A stretch of 64,000 bases of DNA. Origin: Sanguinoderma infundibulare. Taxonomy: Eukaryota; Basidiomycota; Agaricomycetes; Polyporales; Polyporaceae. Every line of letters starts with the position of its first letter. Position 1 is the first letter of the stretch. A model generated the notes under the pieces. The model was not told the DNA's origin. It saw nothing but the letters and a program-made list of their open reading frames with translations, and ran no database searches. The stretch spans positions 682,001-746,000 of the forward strand of contig JAVLRN010000008.1 in the NCBI GenBank assembly GCA_032821775.1. The letters are read 5' to 3'. Position numbers and translations under genes: made by a program. Below are positions 11,746 to 21,860 of this stretch, in pieces.

Positions 11746-12087
11746 CGACATCGCCTCTGCTGTCCTTTTAGAGGTGGTAACTTGATGGTTTTACTGTGTA
11801 GATATTAACCACGCGCCTTTTGGTTCAGAAGGAAAATTAGATGCCATGATACGTCACACCGTGCTAGCCATTACAGCCTATTACATCGAGTACTCGAGAT
11901 CCAAAGATTGAGAGGGCGGCCTTGGTGAGCACCTGTCGCGATTAGTCTCCGTTACTGACCTTATGGACCGAAAAGATGACAGTCGATCTTTTCCTGGGTT
12001 ATTGCACCTCCTGGGTCAAGCAAATCTGTGTTTCGTAGATTGCTACTTGCTGTCGTCCCAAGGAAAAAAATAGGTTGGCCGCGCGAA

Positions 12088-12120
12088 TGCCCATTGGCTG
12101 GATTGAACAACCGACCTCAC
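12088..12120 (-). repeat. Inverted 33-nt copy of the tRNA-Thr 3' half
   Basis: The reverse complement is identical to the last 33 nt of the tRNA-Thr at 11713-11745 (end of the anticodon stem, variable loop, T arm and acceptor strand). No 5' half is present on this strand, so it is not a second tRNA gene. Together with the gene it forms an inverted pair 342 bp apart, 123 bp before the SEP-UBX start codon. Confidence 0.9.
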
Positions 12121-12243
12121 CGGGCGTCCAATTCACACGGCTTTTTGATTGAGGGCGACAGCGCGGGTGGGTGTACGTCACCGGCTCGCCTATGCACATC
12201 TGGATCCCTGATACCCTCGTTTGCCTTGCTTACCACCGACATC

Positions 12244-13884
12244 ATGTCCGACGAAAACAACCCGCCACAGCGCACGCGCAGCCCTTGGGCGTTGCCTTCC
12301 AACAGTGGCCCTCGGATCGGTCGCATAGGCGCATGGGGAGGCCCAAGCTCGAGGTGCGTCACAATCATTCCTGGCTGCAACCTCGACTAAGATGCCGTAA
12401 ACCCCTCCCTGCCTCTCCGCGTGTGCTCAGCAGCGGAGGCTCGTCTGGCGGGAGGCGTGTAGCGACGCTAGGAGACCTAAGCAGCAGCGGGCCATCGTTC
12501 GCTCCAGCGGGCGGGCACGGCCATGCACACGGGGAGGACGATGACGACGACGACGAGGAGGATGACCGCTCCGGAGATCGGGGCGAGGACTGGTACGCTG
12601 GTGGAGAACGCAGGTACGCCTCTTTGCCTTACTTGTCGGAGGCGGCGAGGCTGACGCACGCTCCTCTCGCCCCTCTCGTCCCTCTCGTCCCTCTCGTCCC
12701 TCTCATCCTTCTTGACCCTCTCGTCCCTCTCTCGCTCCTGCAATGTCCAGCGGTATCTCCGTGCAAAACCCTGACAGGCCTGGGCCTGCTCCTGGCGGAA
12801 ATCTCGTTCGTGATCTGCTGAGGAGGGCTGCCGAGTACGTTTTCGCCTCCTTTGATCTTCGTTTGGGTTTTTTGACCGAGCGTACGCGTCTTCCTCAGAG
12901 CGGGTCCTCCGATTACGCCCCAGGGCGCTCCTGCCTCTGAGCGCCGCACCTTCTTTGGCGGCGGACACACGCTCGGTAGCGACGAGGTCGAAAGCCAATA
13001 CGTCCCCGATCCCGCCGCGGAACCTGCTGCACGTACGTCCCACTATGATGTCCCGTTTGTGTGCAACCCTCAATGAACTCCTTTCCTCCTTTTCAGAAGG
13101 CGAGGAGGAAACTGCGATAAGACATCTCACTTTCTGGCGCGACGGCTTCACGGTCGAGGACGGCGAACTTATGCGCTACGACGATCCCGCGAACGAGCAA
13201 ATCCTGACCGAGATCAACTCTGGGTGGGTTCCCTCCGCTCGTCACGTCCGCATCCGAAGTCTGATTGCGCCTGCGACAGCCGTGCACCCCCGCAGATCCT
13301 GAACGTCTCTCCTGGCCAGCCCGTGGAGCTGCGGGTCGTGAAGCGGCTCCAGGAAGCCTACGTTCCGTCGCTCAGTGCACGCAAGGTGTTCTCTGGCCAG
13401 GGCCATCGTTTGGGCTCCCCTGCGCCGTCTATTTCGCCTTTGCCCGGCACCCCCGAGCCTACGTCGATTCCCGGCGCGTTCCCCACTGGTAGTGGTAGCG
13501 GTCGTGACGCCTTTGCGGCAGCAAGCAGCAGCGGCGCCCCGAGGGCGGCGCAGGACTTCGGGACGCGATTCGAGGTGGACCAGACAAAGCCGACGACGAG
13601 CGTGCAGATTCGCCTGGCGGACGGCACGAGGATGGTGGCGCGGATGAACCTTACGCACACCGTCGGGGACATTCGCAATTTCATCAACGCGTGCGTGTCT
13701 TGGCCAGCCATTCCTTGCCGTGCCAATGATACTGACAGGGTGACCTCGTAGCTCGCGGCCAGAGAACAACACGCGGGTGTACGTGATCATGACGACGTTC
13801 CCGAACAAGGAGCTGCAGGACAACGGCGCGACGATCGAGGCGGCGGGGCTCGCGAACGCGGTGGTCGTGCAGCGTTGGGCGTGA
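12244..13884 (+). CDS. SHP1: SEP-UBX protein, Shp1/p47 type Cdc48 cofactor, 7 exons, 393 aa
   Basis: Exons 12244-12353, 12431-12613, 12751-12834, 12899-13032, 13097-13223, 13280-13690 and 13752-13884 sum to 1,182 nt in frame. The middle has the SEP domain signature ([15 protein letters not shown], then [20 protein letters not shown] and [12 protein letters not shown]). The C-terminus is a UBX domain ending [12 protein letters not shown] ([19 protein letters not shown]), with TTFPNKEL before it. Proteins of this type bind the AAA ATPase Cdc48/p97 and guide it to ubiquitylated or membrane-fusion substrates. An acidic run (poly-Asp/Glu) precedes the SEP domain. Unlike yeast Shp1 or human p47, I see no N-terminal UBA domain; either it is absent or an upstream exon is missed. 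Intron 2 carries a 9-nt tandem repeat. Confidence 0.9.
12660..12737 (+). repeat. CTCGTCCCT tandem repeat within an intron
   Basis: About eight imperfect copies of the 9-mer CTCGTCCCT (with CTCATCCTT and CTTGACCCT variants) lie in intron 2 of the SEP-UBX gene. It extends the pyrimidine tract before the acceptor and makes that intron 137 nt long. Confidence 0.85.
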
Positions 13885-14440
13885 TCGATGGGGTATTTGA
13901 CCGAATGTTTAGCACAGGGCACCATTGAGCAGTGTGGCCGATTCTGTATCATAGAGGTTGTGGGCATCGTGTATAGTTTGAGTTGACCTTGCCGATTCCA
14001 GATCCGAAGGCGCAAGTATATACTTGTTCGCTAGCAGTCAGTATTCGAGATGGTTGGTACAATGTGTTGTATAAGTGTCGAAGCGTTTTCTGTATTGAGT
14101 CGCCTTGTGGCGCGTGCGATCCCGCTGCGGCCCCGCCCCGAGGCCGCATCAGCCAGCCAATCCCGTTTGTTTTTGCAAATCGTTCGGGTCAATGTTTTCG
14201 CCCACGCCCTCCCCTTGCCCTACCCTGGCCCAGCCAGCGACGACGTCGACGCCCTCATGTCCGTTCGACGCTTGCCTCTCCATCCATAGCTCTCTGCTCG
14301 ACACCTTGCCTTGCTCTCGACCCGTTCTTTCGGGTGAAGGATATATTGACGGCCGGATTTGGCAGGCAGGCCAGGGACGGGCAGGGCATACACGTGAAGG
14401 CGGCCTTGCATAAGTAAGTCGCGACATTGCTGGCGACTTC
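13885..14440. other. Convergent 3' region, no supported gene
   Basis: Lies between the end of the SEP-UBX gene and an unresolved minus-strand gene. It is C-rich and shows only short frames. It probably holds the 3' UTRs of both. Confidence 0.4.
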
Positions 14441-14449
14441 TATCTCAGC

Positions 14450-15135
14450 GCTTTACGCGTGCACGCGCCATGGTGCTCGTCGCGATTCGCGTGATGATTA
14501 TGAACGCGCACACTGAATTTTGAACCGCGTCCTCTTCCTTAGACTCCCCCAGGTGCAGAGTCCAGACGATGAGCCCGTCGCTCGTGATGCCCCCGGCGTC
14601 GATGCTCCAGACGTTCTCGGCCTCGAACGCGAGGGGCAAGGAAAAGGCGCTGCCGATCCCGGGCGTGGGCGTGGGCGCGATGGACATGCGGTGGGCGATG
14701 CGGAAGTGCACGGTGCGCTCGTGCCAGGAGGTGCTCGACCCGAGCTGGCCGTGGACGCGGTGCAGGCGGTGTGCAGAGGCGGATCCGGGCGGGATGGGGA
14801 CTGGGGCTTGGAGTGGGATTGGGACGCGACGAGGCGGAGGAGGAGGAGGAGGAGGAGGGGGAGGCGAAGGGGGACAGTGGATCCGAAACTTGAGGACGGA
14901 CGGTCTCCGGATTGATGTGGTGAGTGCCATGTATATTTTTTGATCTTGATTTTGTGGTTGGGTTTGGGCGGTCCCCACGAGTCTATGCCCCAAGTAGGAC
15001 TCGGATGCTCAGCTGCTCTGGGTACTGGACGTTGGACGTTGGACGCACCCGAGGAGTGTTGCGAAGCTGGGGCCTCCCTCCGGGGCAGTCGGAGACGACT
15101 TTGTCGGCTATCCTCGCGTATGCCATCGTCTCCAT
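14450..15135 (-). CDS. Unrecognised minus-strand gene, model incomplete
   Basis: A plausible start at 15135 reads METMAYARIADKVV and runs to a GTGCGT donor near 15053. Downstream on the same strand, a frame covering about 14870-14500 has GC-rich third positions and ordinary composition: HGQLGSSTSWHERTVHFRIAH, then FSLPLAFEAENVWSIDAGG and LIVWTLHLGES, following a polyproline run. This looks like a beta-rich domain but I do not recognise the family. The exon joins between the two pieces, and the 3' end, could not be fixed. The polyproline is encoded by a GGAGGAGGA repeat that also creates long shadow frames on the plus strand. Confidence 0.35.
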
Positions 15136-15755
15136 CAAGCCAACTCCGAGTGCGTCCGGTGTCCACGTCCAGAGAAGTTAAGCACCCTGGCACAGCATCA
15201 AAATGAACACTTCTGCTGCGAGGAAACGCTGAGGAAGTCATGACGGTTTCCCACACCTTCCCAGAGTCCGATAAGTCTTTGGAATGGCGTCTTTCCTCAC
15301 AGACAATTATAATCTGCCTACGAGCCTTTCCAATTATGCTCTGTCGCGTAACACTGAAGTCGTCTCTTTTCCAAGAGCCTTTGTCACGTTCCCCCTCAGA
15401 AGAAATGGTGCATTCGACGCAGCCGCCAGTCGTCCAAACACCAGAAACGATTTTACTGTCAAAAACCGCTTTCATCGCCACATTCGGGCACCCACACACT
15501 GCCGCTCACCAATAATGACCGGAAGGGACCGTTGCCTTTGGGCATCGTGGTGGTCTCTAAACCTCGGAGGTGGCTGCGGCTCGCTCGGGGTTACCACCGC
15601 GATTGTGAACCTGGGCGAGCCGCAGTTGACATGGGGCATCTGGACGTTTCCGCCTTTCGTGTTTGTTTCTTCAAGTCGGACTCCCGAAAGCTCATTAGTG
15701 TATTTTTCCATGTTTACCCCAACCCTTCTCGTTCGCATTTCCGTGCGTCGCGCGC

Positions 15756-18700
15756 TACGATCCAAAGGACGTTCCGTGCTCTTCGTGCTTCGCCTCCTCC
15801 CCCGCCACGCTCGTGGACGCCCTCCAGGCCGGTCAGCCGCACGTATGTGCGTCGTGCCGCCAACGGGCAGCCGCACGCGCGAAATTGACCGCGTCGATGA
15901 TCCAGCGGCTTGGTACCAATCCACAACCTATCCACCCGCCGCCACCACCTCTTGCGACCTCCATGCGCATGCAGCACGGTGTTCCCGCGAGCCAGAAACG
16001 CAATGCTAGCAGCAGCAGCCGCCTCGGCGTTTCCCCGGTCCCGCCGCAGCGACTGAATCCTACCGCAAGCATGCAGCACGTCCTTCCCCATCCGCAACCT
16101 CGACCTCCTCCACTGCCGGCGCTGGTACCACATAGACACTGGATGCCCATGCAGACGGCGCACAACACTGGTGGCCGCCCAAAGAGCTTAGATGACATGT
16201 TGCGCTTCGTGCACCCGGACCATCGCTATGTCCTCCAACGGCCAGACTTGGTGCCCCCGCCTCCGCCGCCACCGCTCGTCCGCCTGCCTCTTCCTCTGGC
16301 GGGCGTGGCAGCGCCGACGCCGGAGATCCAGCGCGGGCGCCCCACGCTCCATTACAGCCCGACGGGGCACATACTCGCCGTCACACCCGAGGACGTTGGC
16401 ATGAAGCGTCGTCCCGCGCCCCTCTATGCGAACGTGCTGCCTCGGATTGCCACGTCCGCTGTGGCGTCGCCGACGACCGCTAATGCTGCTGCAGCCGAGA
16501 GGGCTGTTAAACCTGCAGCTGAGAGGGCGGTTAAACTGAGCTCTGCGCCTTCCTTGCGAATGGGGCCGTCCCCGCTGGAGACGCCTCGCACAGTGAGCGT
16601 AACGCGCACGCCGGAGGGTTCGGTGAGCAGCCGTGTCTACGAGTATTTGGTGCGCTGCAGCTGATATCGTCGTGTTGTGCTGCAAGGTCAAGCTCAAGAT
16701 CGCACCCAAGACTACCCCGCCGGCACCAATAGCAACACCAACGGTGCGTACCCGCTCGCTACTCTCCCCGCATGCAAATGCCAACAGACATGACATCTCG
16801 AGCAGGAGAGTTTACAGATGGCAAGCGCGCCGACAGAGCACGTCCCTCCGACGCAGTCGTCGAGCACGCCCCGCAAGTCTAAGAAACGCAAACGTGCAGC
16901 GCGGACGTGTGAGTCGCCCGGATGCGGGAACCCGATCGCGCGGCAATTCAAGGGCGTGCGGTGCGTCGAATGCGGGTTCGTGCAGTGGCGGACGATGTTC
17001 CGCAGGCGGTTTGACGGCATCCGTGCGGAGCTGGTGACGGCGGTGAAGAAGGAGTCGGAGGTCGAGGAGGAAGGAATTGGTGTCAAGACGGAGAAGGGCG
17101 CTGCGCCACCTACGGCTCAGGATGGAACTCCGCCTGCGGAGCCTATGGAGGTCGACGAGCCTCAAGCTGCTGCTGCTGCTCCGAGTCTGGGGCGGGAGTC
17201 GTCGGCGGTGAGTGCGGGAGGGAACGATTCCGCTGCTTCAAGTGGCGGGGACGTCTCTATGGCTGAGGCGTGTTCTCCGATTGGAGTCAATACGTCCGTC
17301 AAACTCGTGGTCTCTGCTCCTCGAGATACGAGTGCTGCAGACGGCGTCGAACGCGCTCCCAGCTCGTCCCGCATGCAGTGTTTGCCATCACTCGAGATCC
17401 AGTCTGTGAAGCTTCGTGTCTCCGCGCCGCCAGATTCAGATACTATGCAAGTAGATGACCCGGAATCGCCTCAAATCACGTCGCCACAGTCCGAGCTCTC
17501 GTATCCGATGGACGTTGATCCAGACCCCGAACCGTACGATGGAGATAGTTCCGACTCCGAGTCGTCGATCCCGCTCGCACAACGGGCGGCGACTTCTCGT
17601 ATTCCTCCGCATATGGCCGGATCTCTGGAGTCCGACGCAGATACCACCGACTCGGAGGAGGATGTCCCACTCTCCTCCCATATCCCCCGCTCGAGTGCAT
17701 CCCTACAACCCATCCGCCGGGTCCGCCTCGTCCTGGGGCCAGCGCCTGGTTCGTCATCTCGCGAGTCATCGCCAGAACTCCCGCTCTCGGCGACACGGCC
17801 GTTCAACTCGCGACGACGGTCGTCGAGCAGCAGCCAGCGTTGGCTGGACCTCGGGTGGGATACGGACGAGTCGGAGCTCACGCCGCTCGAAGACTCGGAC
17901 GACGAGGGCGAGTCGGAGATGGATCTCCCGGAGAGCGCGGACGAGGATGGAGGTGAAGGTGAACGCGACGGGGACCCTGGTGGGTCAACTGAGCCTGGCA
18001 TGAGGCGGCTGTCGATCGTCATCCCGGCGAGGAAGGAGAGGCCGCCGCCGAAGCACCGTTGGCAGTGCGCAACGTTCCGGTGCGCGAACTTGCTCCCGCA
18101 CGGCTCGTTCTGGAAGAACTGCGACAGGTGCCGGATGAGGAGCCACCTGCTGCGCAAGGAGGAGAGGCGGCAGCGGCGGCTCGAGGAGAGCAGGGCGAAG
18201 GACGATGATGAAGATGAGGTGCGTTTCTTTGTCTCCTCGCTCGTTTGTATACACACGCATGCTGACCGATACTACCGCCAGATGCATATCCCGCCCGACG
18301 CAGACTTGAGCGAGTACCGGCGGTGCAGCCGCTCGCGCTGCAATCGCCTGATGCCGCCAGAGTCGCAGTACCGGTTTCGGACGTGCGGCAAGTGCCGGGC
18401 ATCCGCGCGCCGCCGGAGGAGGAGGCTCAGATATGCCAACTGCGAGGCGCCCGATGGTGACGCGGCCCTCGCCAAGGGCACGAGCGAGAGCATCATGGAC
18501 CGCGCCATCGCCAACGCTGTCCGCAGCGCGGCCAAGGACGCAATGGGCGCCGTTGGAAAGCGTAAGCAGACGGAGAAGACGGCGCACGACGGGCAAGGGC
18601 AGGAAGAAAGCGGTGGCAGTGACAAGCTGATGGACATGGTGCGTGTTGCGTCTGGTATCTGCTTCCCCACGCGCGCGGTCTAGGAGGATAGAGCGCTGAC

Positions 18701-19324
18701 CGGTGTGTGTGCGCTCCGCAGCCCGCGTACCAGCACTTTGCCGCGCTGTTGGAGTCGCTCTCGGCGCGCTTCGCGCAGTTCAAGGTCGTCCAGATGCGCT
18801 ACGTCCAGCTGAAAACGCTCGCGGGCACGGTGCCGAAGCCGATGGTGTTCACGTTCGACGGCGAGTACTCGTTCGTCGCCGATCCCTCGGGCGGCTCCGT
18901 CGACGCCGTCGCCAACACCGTCATCCGCAACGTCCAGGCCGCGCTTGGGCTCCGCTTCCAGTACGTGTCTGCTCGTCCTTCACCGTCGCGAGTCCCGTGT
19001 TGATCCTCGTATGTCGTCAGACCTGTCGGCGTCCATTCTGGTCCCGAGGACTCTGCCATCGCCACTCTCGGGTGCGTATACCTGGCCAAGATCCCCCTGC
19101 TCTCAATGAACCCGGCTGGCTCCGCCGCGGAAGGGTCCCCGAATCCCAATCCCAATCCCAATCCCAATCCCAATCCCAGTCTCAAGGCCGGCCCCGTCGT
19201 CCCGGAGGCGGCGTCCCGGGAGGTCTCGATGGCCGGCGAGCTGCGTGTGTGCGTCGCGTGGGACCGCCGGCACCGGTTCTTCCCCGGGCAGCGCATCATG
19301 GTCCGCTTCAGGCTCATTGGATGA
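15756..19324 (+). CDS. Large protein with four Cys-x2-Cys zinc-ribbon-like modules, 5' end unresolved
   Basis: Supported exons: from about 15756 to 16622, then 16687-16743, 16818-18218, 18282-18638, 18722-18960 and 19021-19324; all joins keep frame. Four similar modules appear: CSSC...CASC near the start, CESPGCG...CVECG just after the third exon begins, CATFRCAN...CDRCR, and CSRSRCN...CGKCR. Each has two Cys pairs about 15-20 residues apart, as in small zinc ribbons. Between modules 2 and 3 lies a long acidic Ser/Asp/Glu-rich region. The C-terminal part (YQHFAALLESLSARFAQFK onward) looks globular. A run of Asn-Pro repeats sits near the end. Repeated zinc modules with arginine-rich tails suggest nucleic-acid or protein binding in the nucleus, but I cannot name the family. 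The start codon was not found; an upstream exon is likely. Confidence 0.6.
19139..19184 (+). repeat. AATCCC hexamer repeat coding for Asn-Pro
   Basis: Seven hexamers (AATCCC, the last changed to AGTCTC) inside the last exon of the Cys-module gene, coding for alternating Asn and Pro. In-frame hexamers of this kind change length easily without shifting the frame. Confidence 0.9.
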
Positions 19325-20380
19325 ACATATATATATACGTTCCTTCCAGGGTTCATGATGATGATGTTAACCACTGGTTGACAGTTGGATTTCTGTCTAT
19401 CTCGTATTTGGGCGAGATTTACGGTATTTGAAGGGTGTTGTTATGTCGCTTTTCGAGTCGTGCTTTGAATCGCTTATGGCTGTGTGCTTCTCCGAGTTGT
19501 CGTCGTCGTTTTTAGTTACTTGCACTGCTATAATGTACCCGTCACTATGCCTGTGATAGATAAGTAAGTACGTTTTGATAATGGACCCTCGAACGCTTGG
19601 TGCTGTGCTGTGCTACGTTGGGATGCGTTTGAACTTTTGCGAAGAGGCGGCAGCTGTGTACATACCACTAAGTTTACGCAGTGGCGTTGTGTGCATGGTG
19701 TTCACGCACGGCAAGAAACGGGGGGACGTGCTGCATCCAGATCTGATTACCATTAGCGCCCCAAGTTTACGATCTGTGCCTATCTATGCCCGATCTTTCT
19801 CGATACGGCAATAGAAGCGCCCAACCGGGAGAGATTGCCACGTCATGGAATCTGTATATATGTGATGATCTCCTGGTTGATGTTCTTACGATTTCTCGTT
19901 AACCTCGCTAGCCGGCCTGGAAGGTGATGCCCACTTTGGTCGTTTTTCTATCTGTGGCACACTTGTTCAAACTGAATGACCCCCAGCTGCGAACTTGAAG
20001 CACGCCCCGCAGACAAATAGTCATGGTCACACGTCATGGGAACGGTTGGAACGCCCCGCAGTGAAACATTATTGCGATGTGCAAGAGACACCCAGTACGG
20101 CGATTTTATCGGGTTATGACCTGCTCAGCTCTCGCGCTCAATGGGCTATTAGAATTGCCACCAACTTTGCAGAAGAGATAGAATTGCCGATCGGACTATG
20201 TCGCGCCCACCCTGGGAATGACCATATTAACGCCACGGTGCCGGCGACCCGGGACCATATGCATACTTATCGCCACGGCGGCGATAGGACTGTGAGTAGA
20301 AAGCGGTCAAGATGAGATAAAAACGTGCTCCAGTCTTCGGGTATCCTGTTTCTCATCCATCATCATCACCACTCACTACA
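19325..20380. other. Intergenic, no supported gene
   Basis: AT-richer than the flanking genes. Short plus-strand frames (for example at 19575 and 19995) lack recognisable features. The last 40 bases are the leader of the dehydrogenase gene. Confidence 0.45.
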
Positions 20381-21478
20381 ATGCCTTCCTACGCCGTCAT
20401 CGGTGCTTCTCGCGGAATAGGCCTGGAGTTTGTCCGACAGCTGGTGGGTTCTTTCCTCTGGTCATTTTCAAATGTCTCGTTGACTCTATTTCTTGCAGGC
20501 GGCCAGACCAGATGCCACTGTAATTGCGGTCGTCCGGAACCCCGAAGGGTGTATCCATCTTAATGCTGCAATTGCGGGTCTCAGGAACGTTCACGTGGTT
20601 GCGGCAGACGTCACTGATTACGCTTCCCTCGAGGTTTTTCCGTTACGTTCCCTCTCTGCTGTGGTTACGACTCATGCGAACTATCACTCTATTTACAGCG
20701 TGCCGCGAAGGAGGCGTCGCACATCACCGACGGAAAACTTGACGTCTTGATCCACAACGCTGCATATATGAATACTGTCGGCTTTGATGATTTGTAAGCT
20801 TGCTAATCGCCTGCCAATATGACCTTTCCGACATCGCCTCTGTAGCGCTAATATGGAGGAGCTCGATGCTGAGTTCATATCTGCGGTTCGTCCATCGTTT
20901 GGCTGGGCCACAGAAGAACTCCAGACCGATCTGCCTGATGCTCTGTGCAGTTCAAGGTCAACGCTCTCGGACCTGTACATGCCATCACCGCCTTCCTCCC
21001 CCTCCTTCGTGCCGCATCCACCAAGAAGATCGTGGTCGTCAGCACCGGCGGCGCAGAGCCGAAGTTCATCCGCGCCATCGAGTCCACGAACATGGCCGCG
21101 TACGGCATGACGAAGGCCGCCGCGCTCATCGCGACGACCAAATTCGCGGTGAAGCTCAAGGACGAAGGCTTCATCGTCATCTCTCTCAGTCCCGGGCTGG
21201 TCGACACTTCCGGGACGATCGGTGAATCAGGTGAGTAGCGTTCCGCGCGTAGATTGGCCCATGCCTAACGTAGAAGTGTGATAGGGAACGCCGACGTAAG
21301 CGCGATGTATGAAGCATCTGCTGTGACGTGGAGGGACAAATACGGCCTTAATGTCGAAGTGTCGTCCCCTGAGGCATCCGTGGCCATGCAGTTGGAGACG
21401 ATCGGCAAGCTTAAGCCGGCGGACAATAGCCTGTTCTTGGCCCGGGATGGAGTCGAGTGGGCTGTTCCCTTCAAGTGA
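20381..21478 (+). CDS. Short-chain dehydrogenase/reductase, 6 exons, 268 aa
   Basis: Exons 20381-20443, 20499-20633, 20699-20793, 20846-20885, 20951-21230 and 21285-21478 total 807 nt in frame. The classical SDR pattern is present: the cofactor motif GASRGIG at residues 8-14, the acidic ADVTD loop, HNAAY in place of NNAG, a serine strand KIVVVSTGG, and YGMTK with catalytic Tyr and Lys. Length fits the classical SDR class. The closest match by eye is the C-factor/sniffer-like group of fungal NAD(P)H reductases; the substrate cannot be told. Donors GTTTTT (exon 2) and GTTCGT (exon 4) are atypical but give the only good frame. It faces the convergent DUF6534-type gene C, with 380 bp between stops. 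Confidence 0.88.
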
Positions 21479-21860
21479 TCACGGAGTGTCGTTATGAGCG
21501 GGTGGAATGTGCTTACCCATTGATACTCGTCATCACGATCCAATGGACTGGATTGATACACACGCTCAGGAGTACCCGCAACGGGGAAGCGTGTCTTCGC
21601 TGGTGCTCCGGTCCGCGCCTTTCGAAGTCTGAATACTAAAGCAAATAAAGATAATGCAAACAAAACCGCCTTTCATCGACATCCGCCAGTATTACCGTAA
21701 CGTGTCTGACAGAATCCAGTGAGCGTCAGGTGTTCAAACTTCAAGAAACACAAGCCCTAGAGAACGCTTCCATCTATGTGCGGCGTGCTGCACCCGATTT
21801 TACGCCGGACCTGAGGAGCGCTCGAGTCAGAAGAACAGAAACATCTCAGGAAACCAGGCC

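Noticed and set aside
15140..15200. 5S rRNA-like words (AGAAGTTAAGCACC)
   Set aside because: Only one short box resembles 5S; the remaining helices and the 5' and 3' ends are absent, so no 5S gene or clear relic is claimed.
14498..15499. A 333-residue minus-strand open frame
   Set aside because: Its second half is Ser/Pro/Arg low complexity and overlaps a better-composed frame; its first half may be coding but the joined reading is probably a shadow frame.
15710..15768. A start codon at 15710 with a 25-nt intron for the Cys-module gene
   Set aside because: An intron of 25 nt is too short to be believable, so the 5' end is left open.
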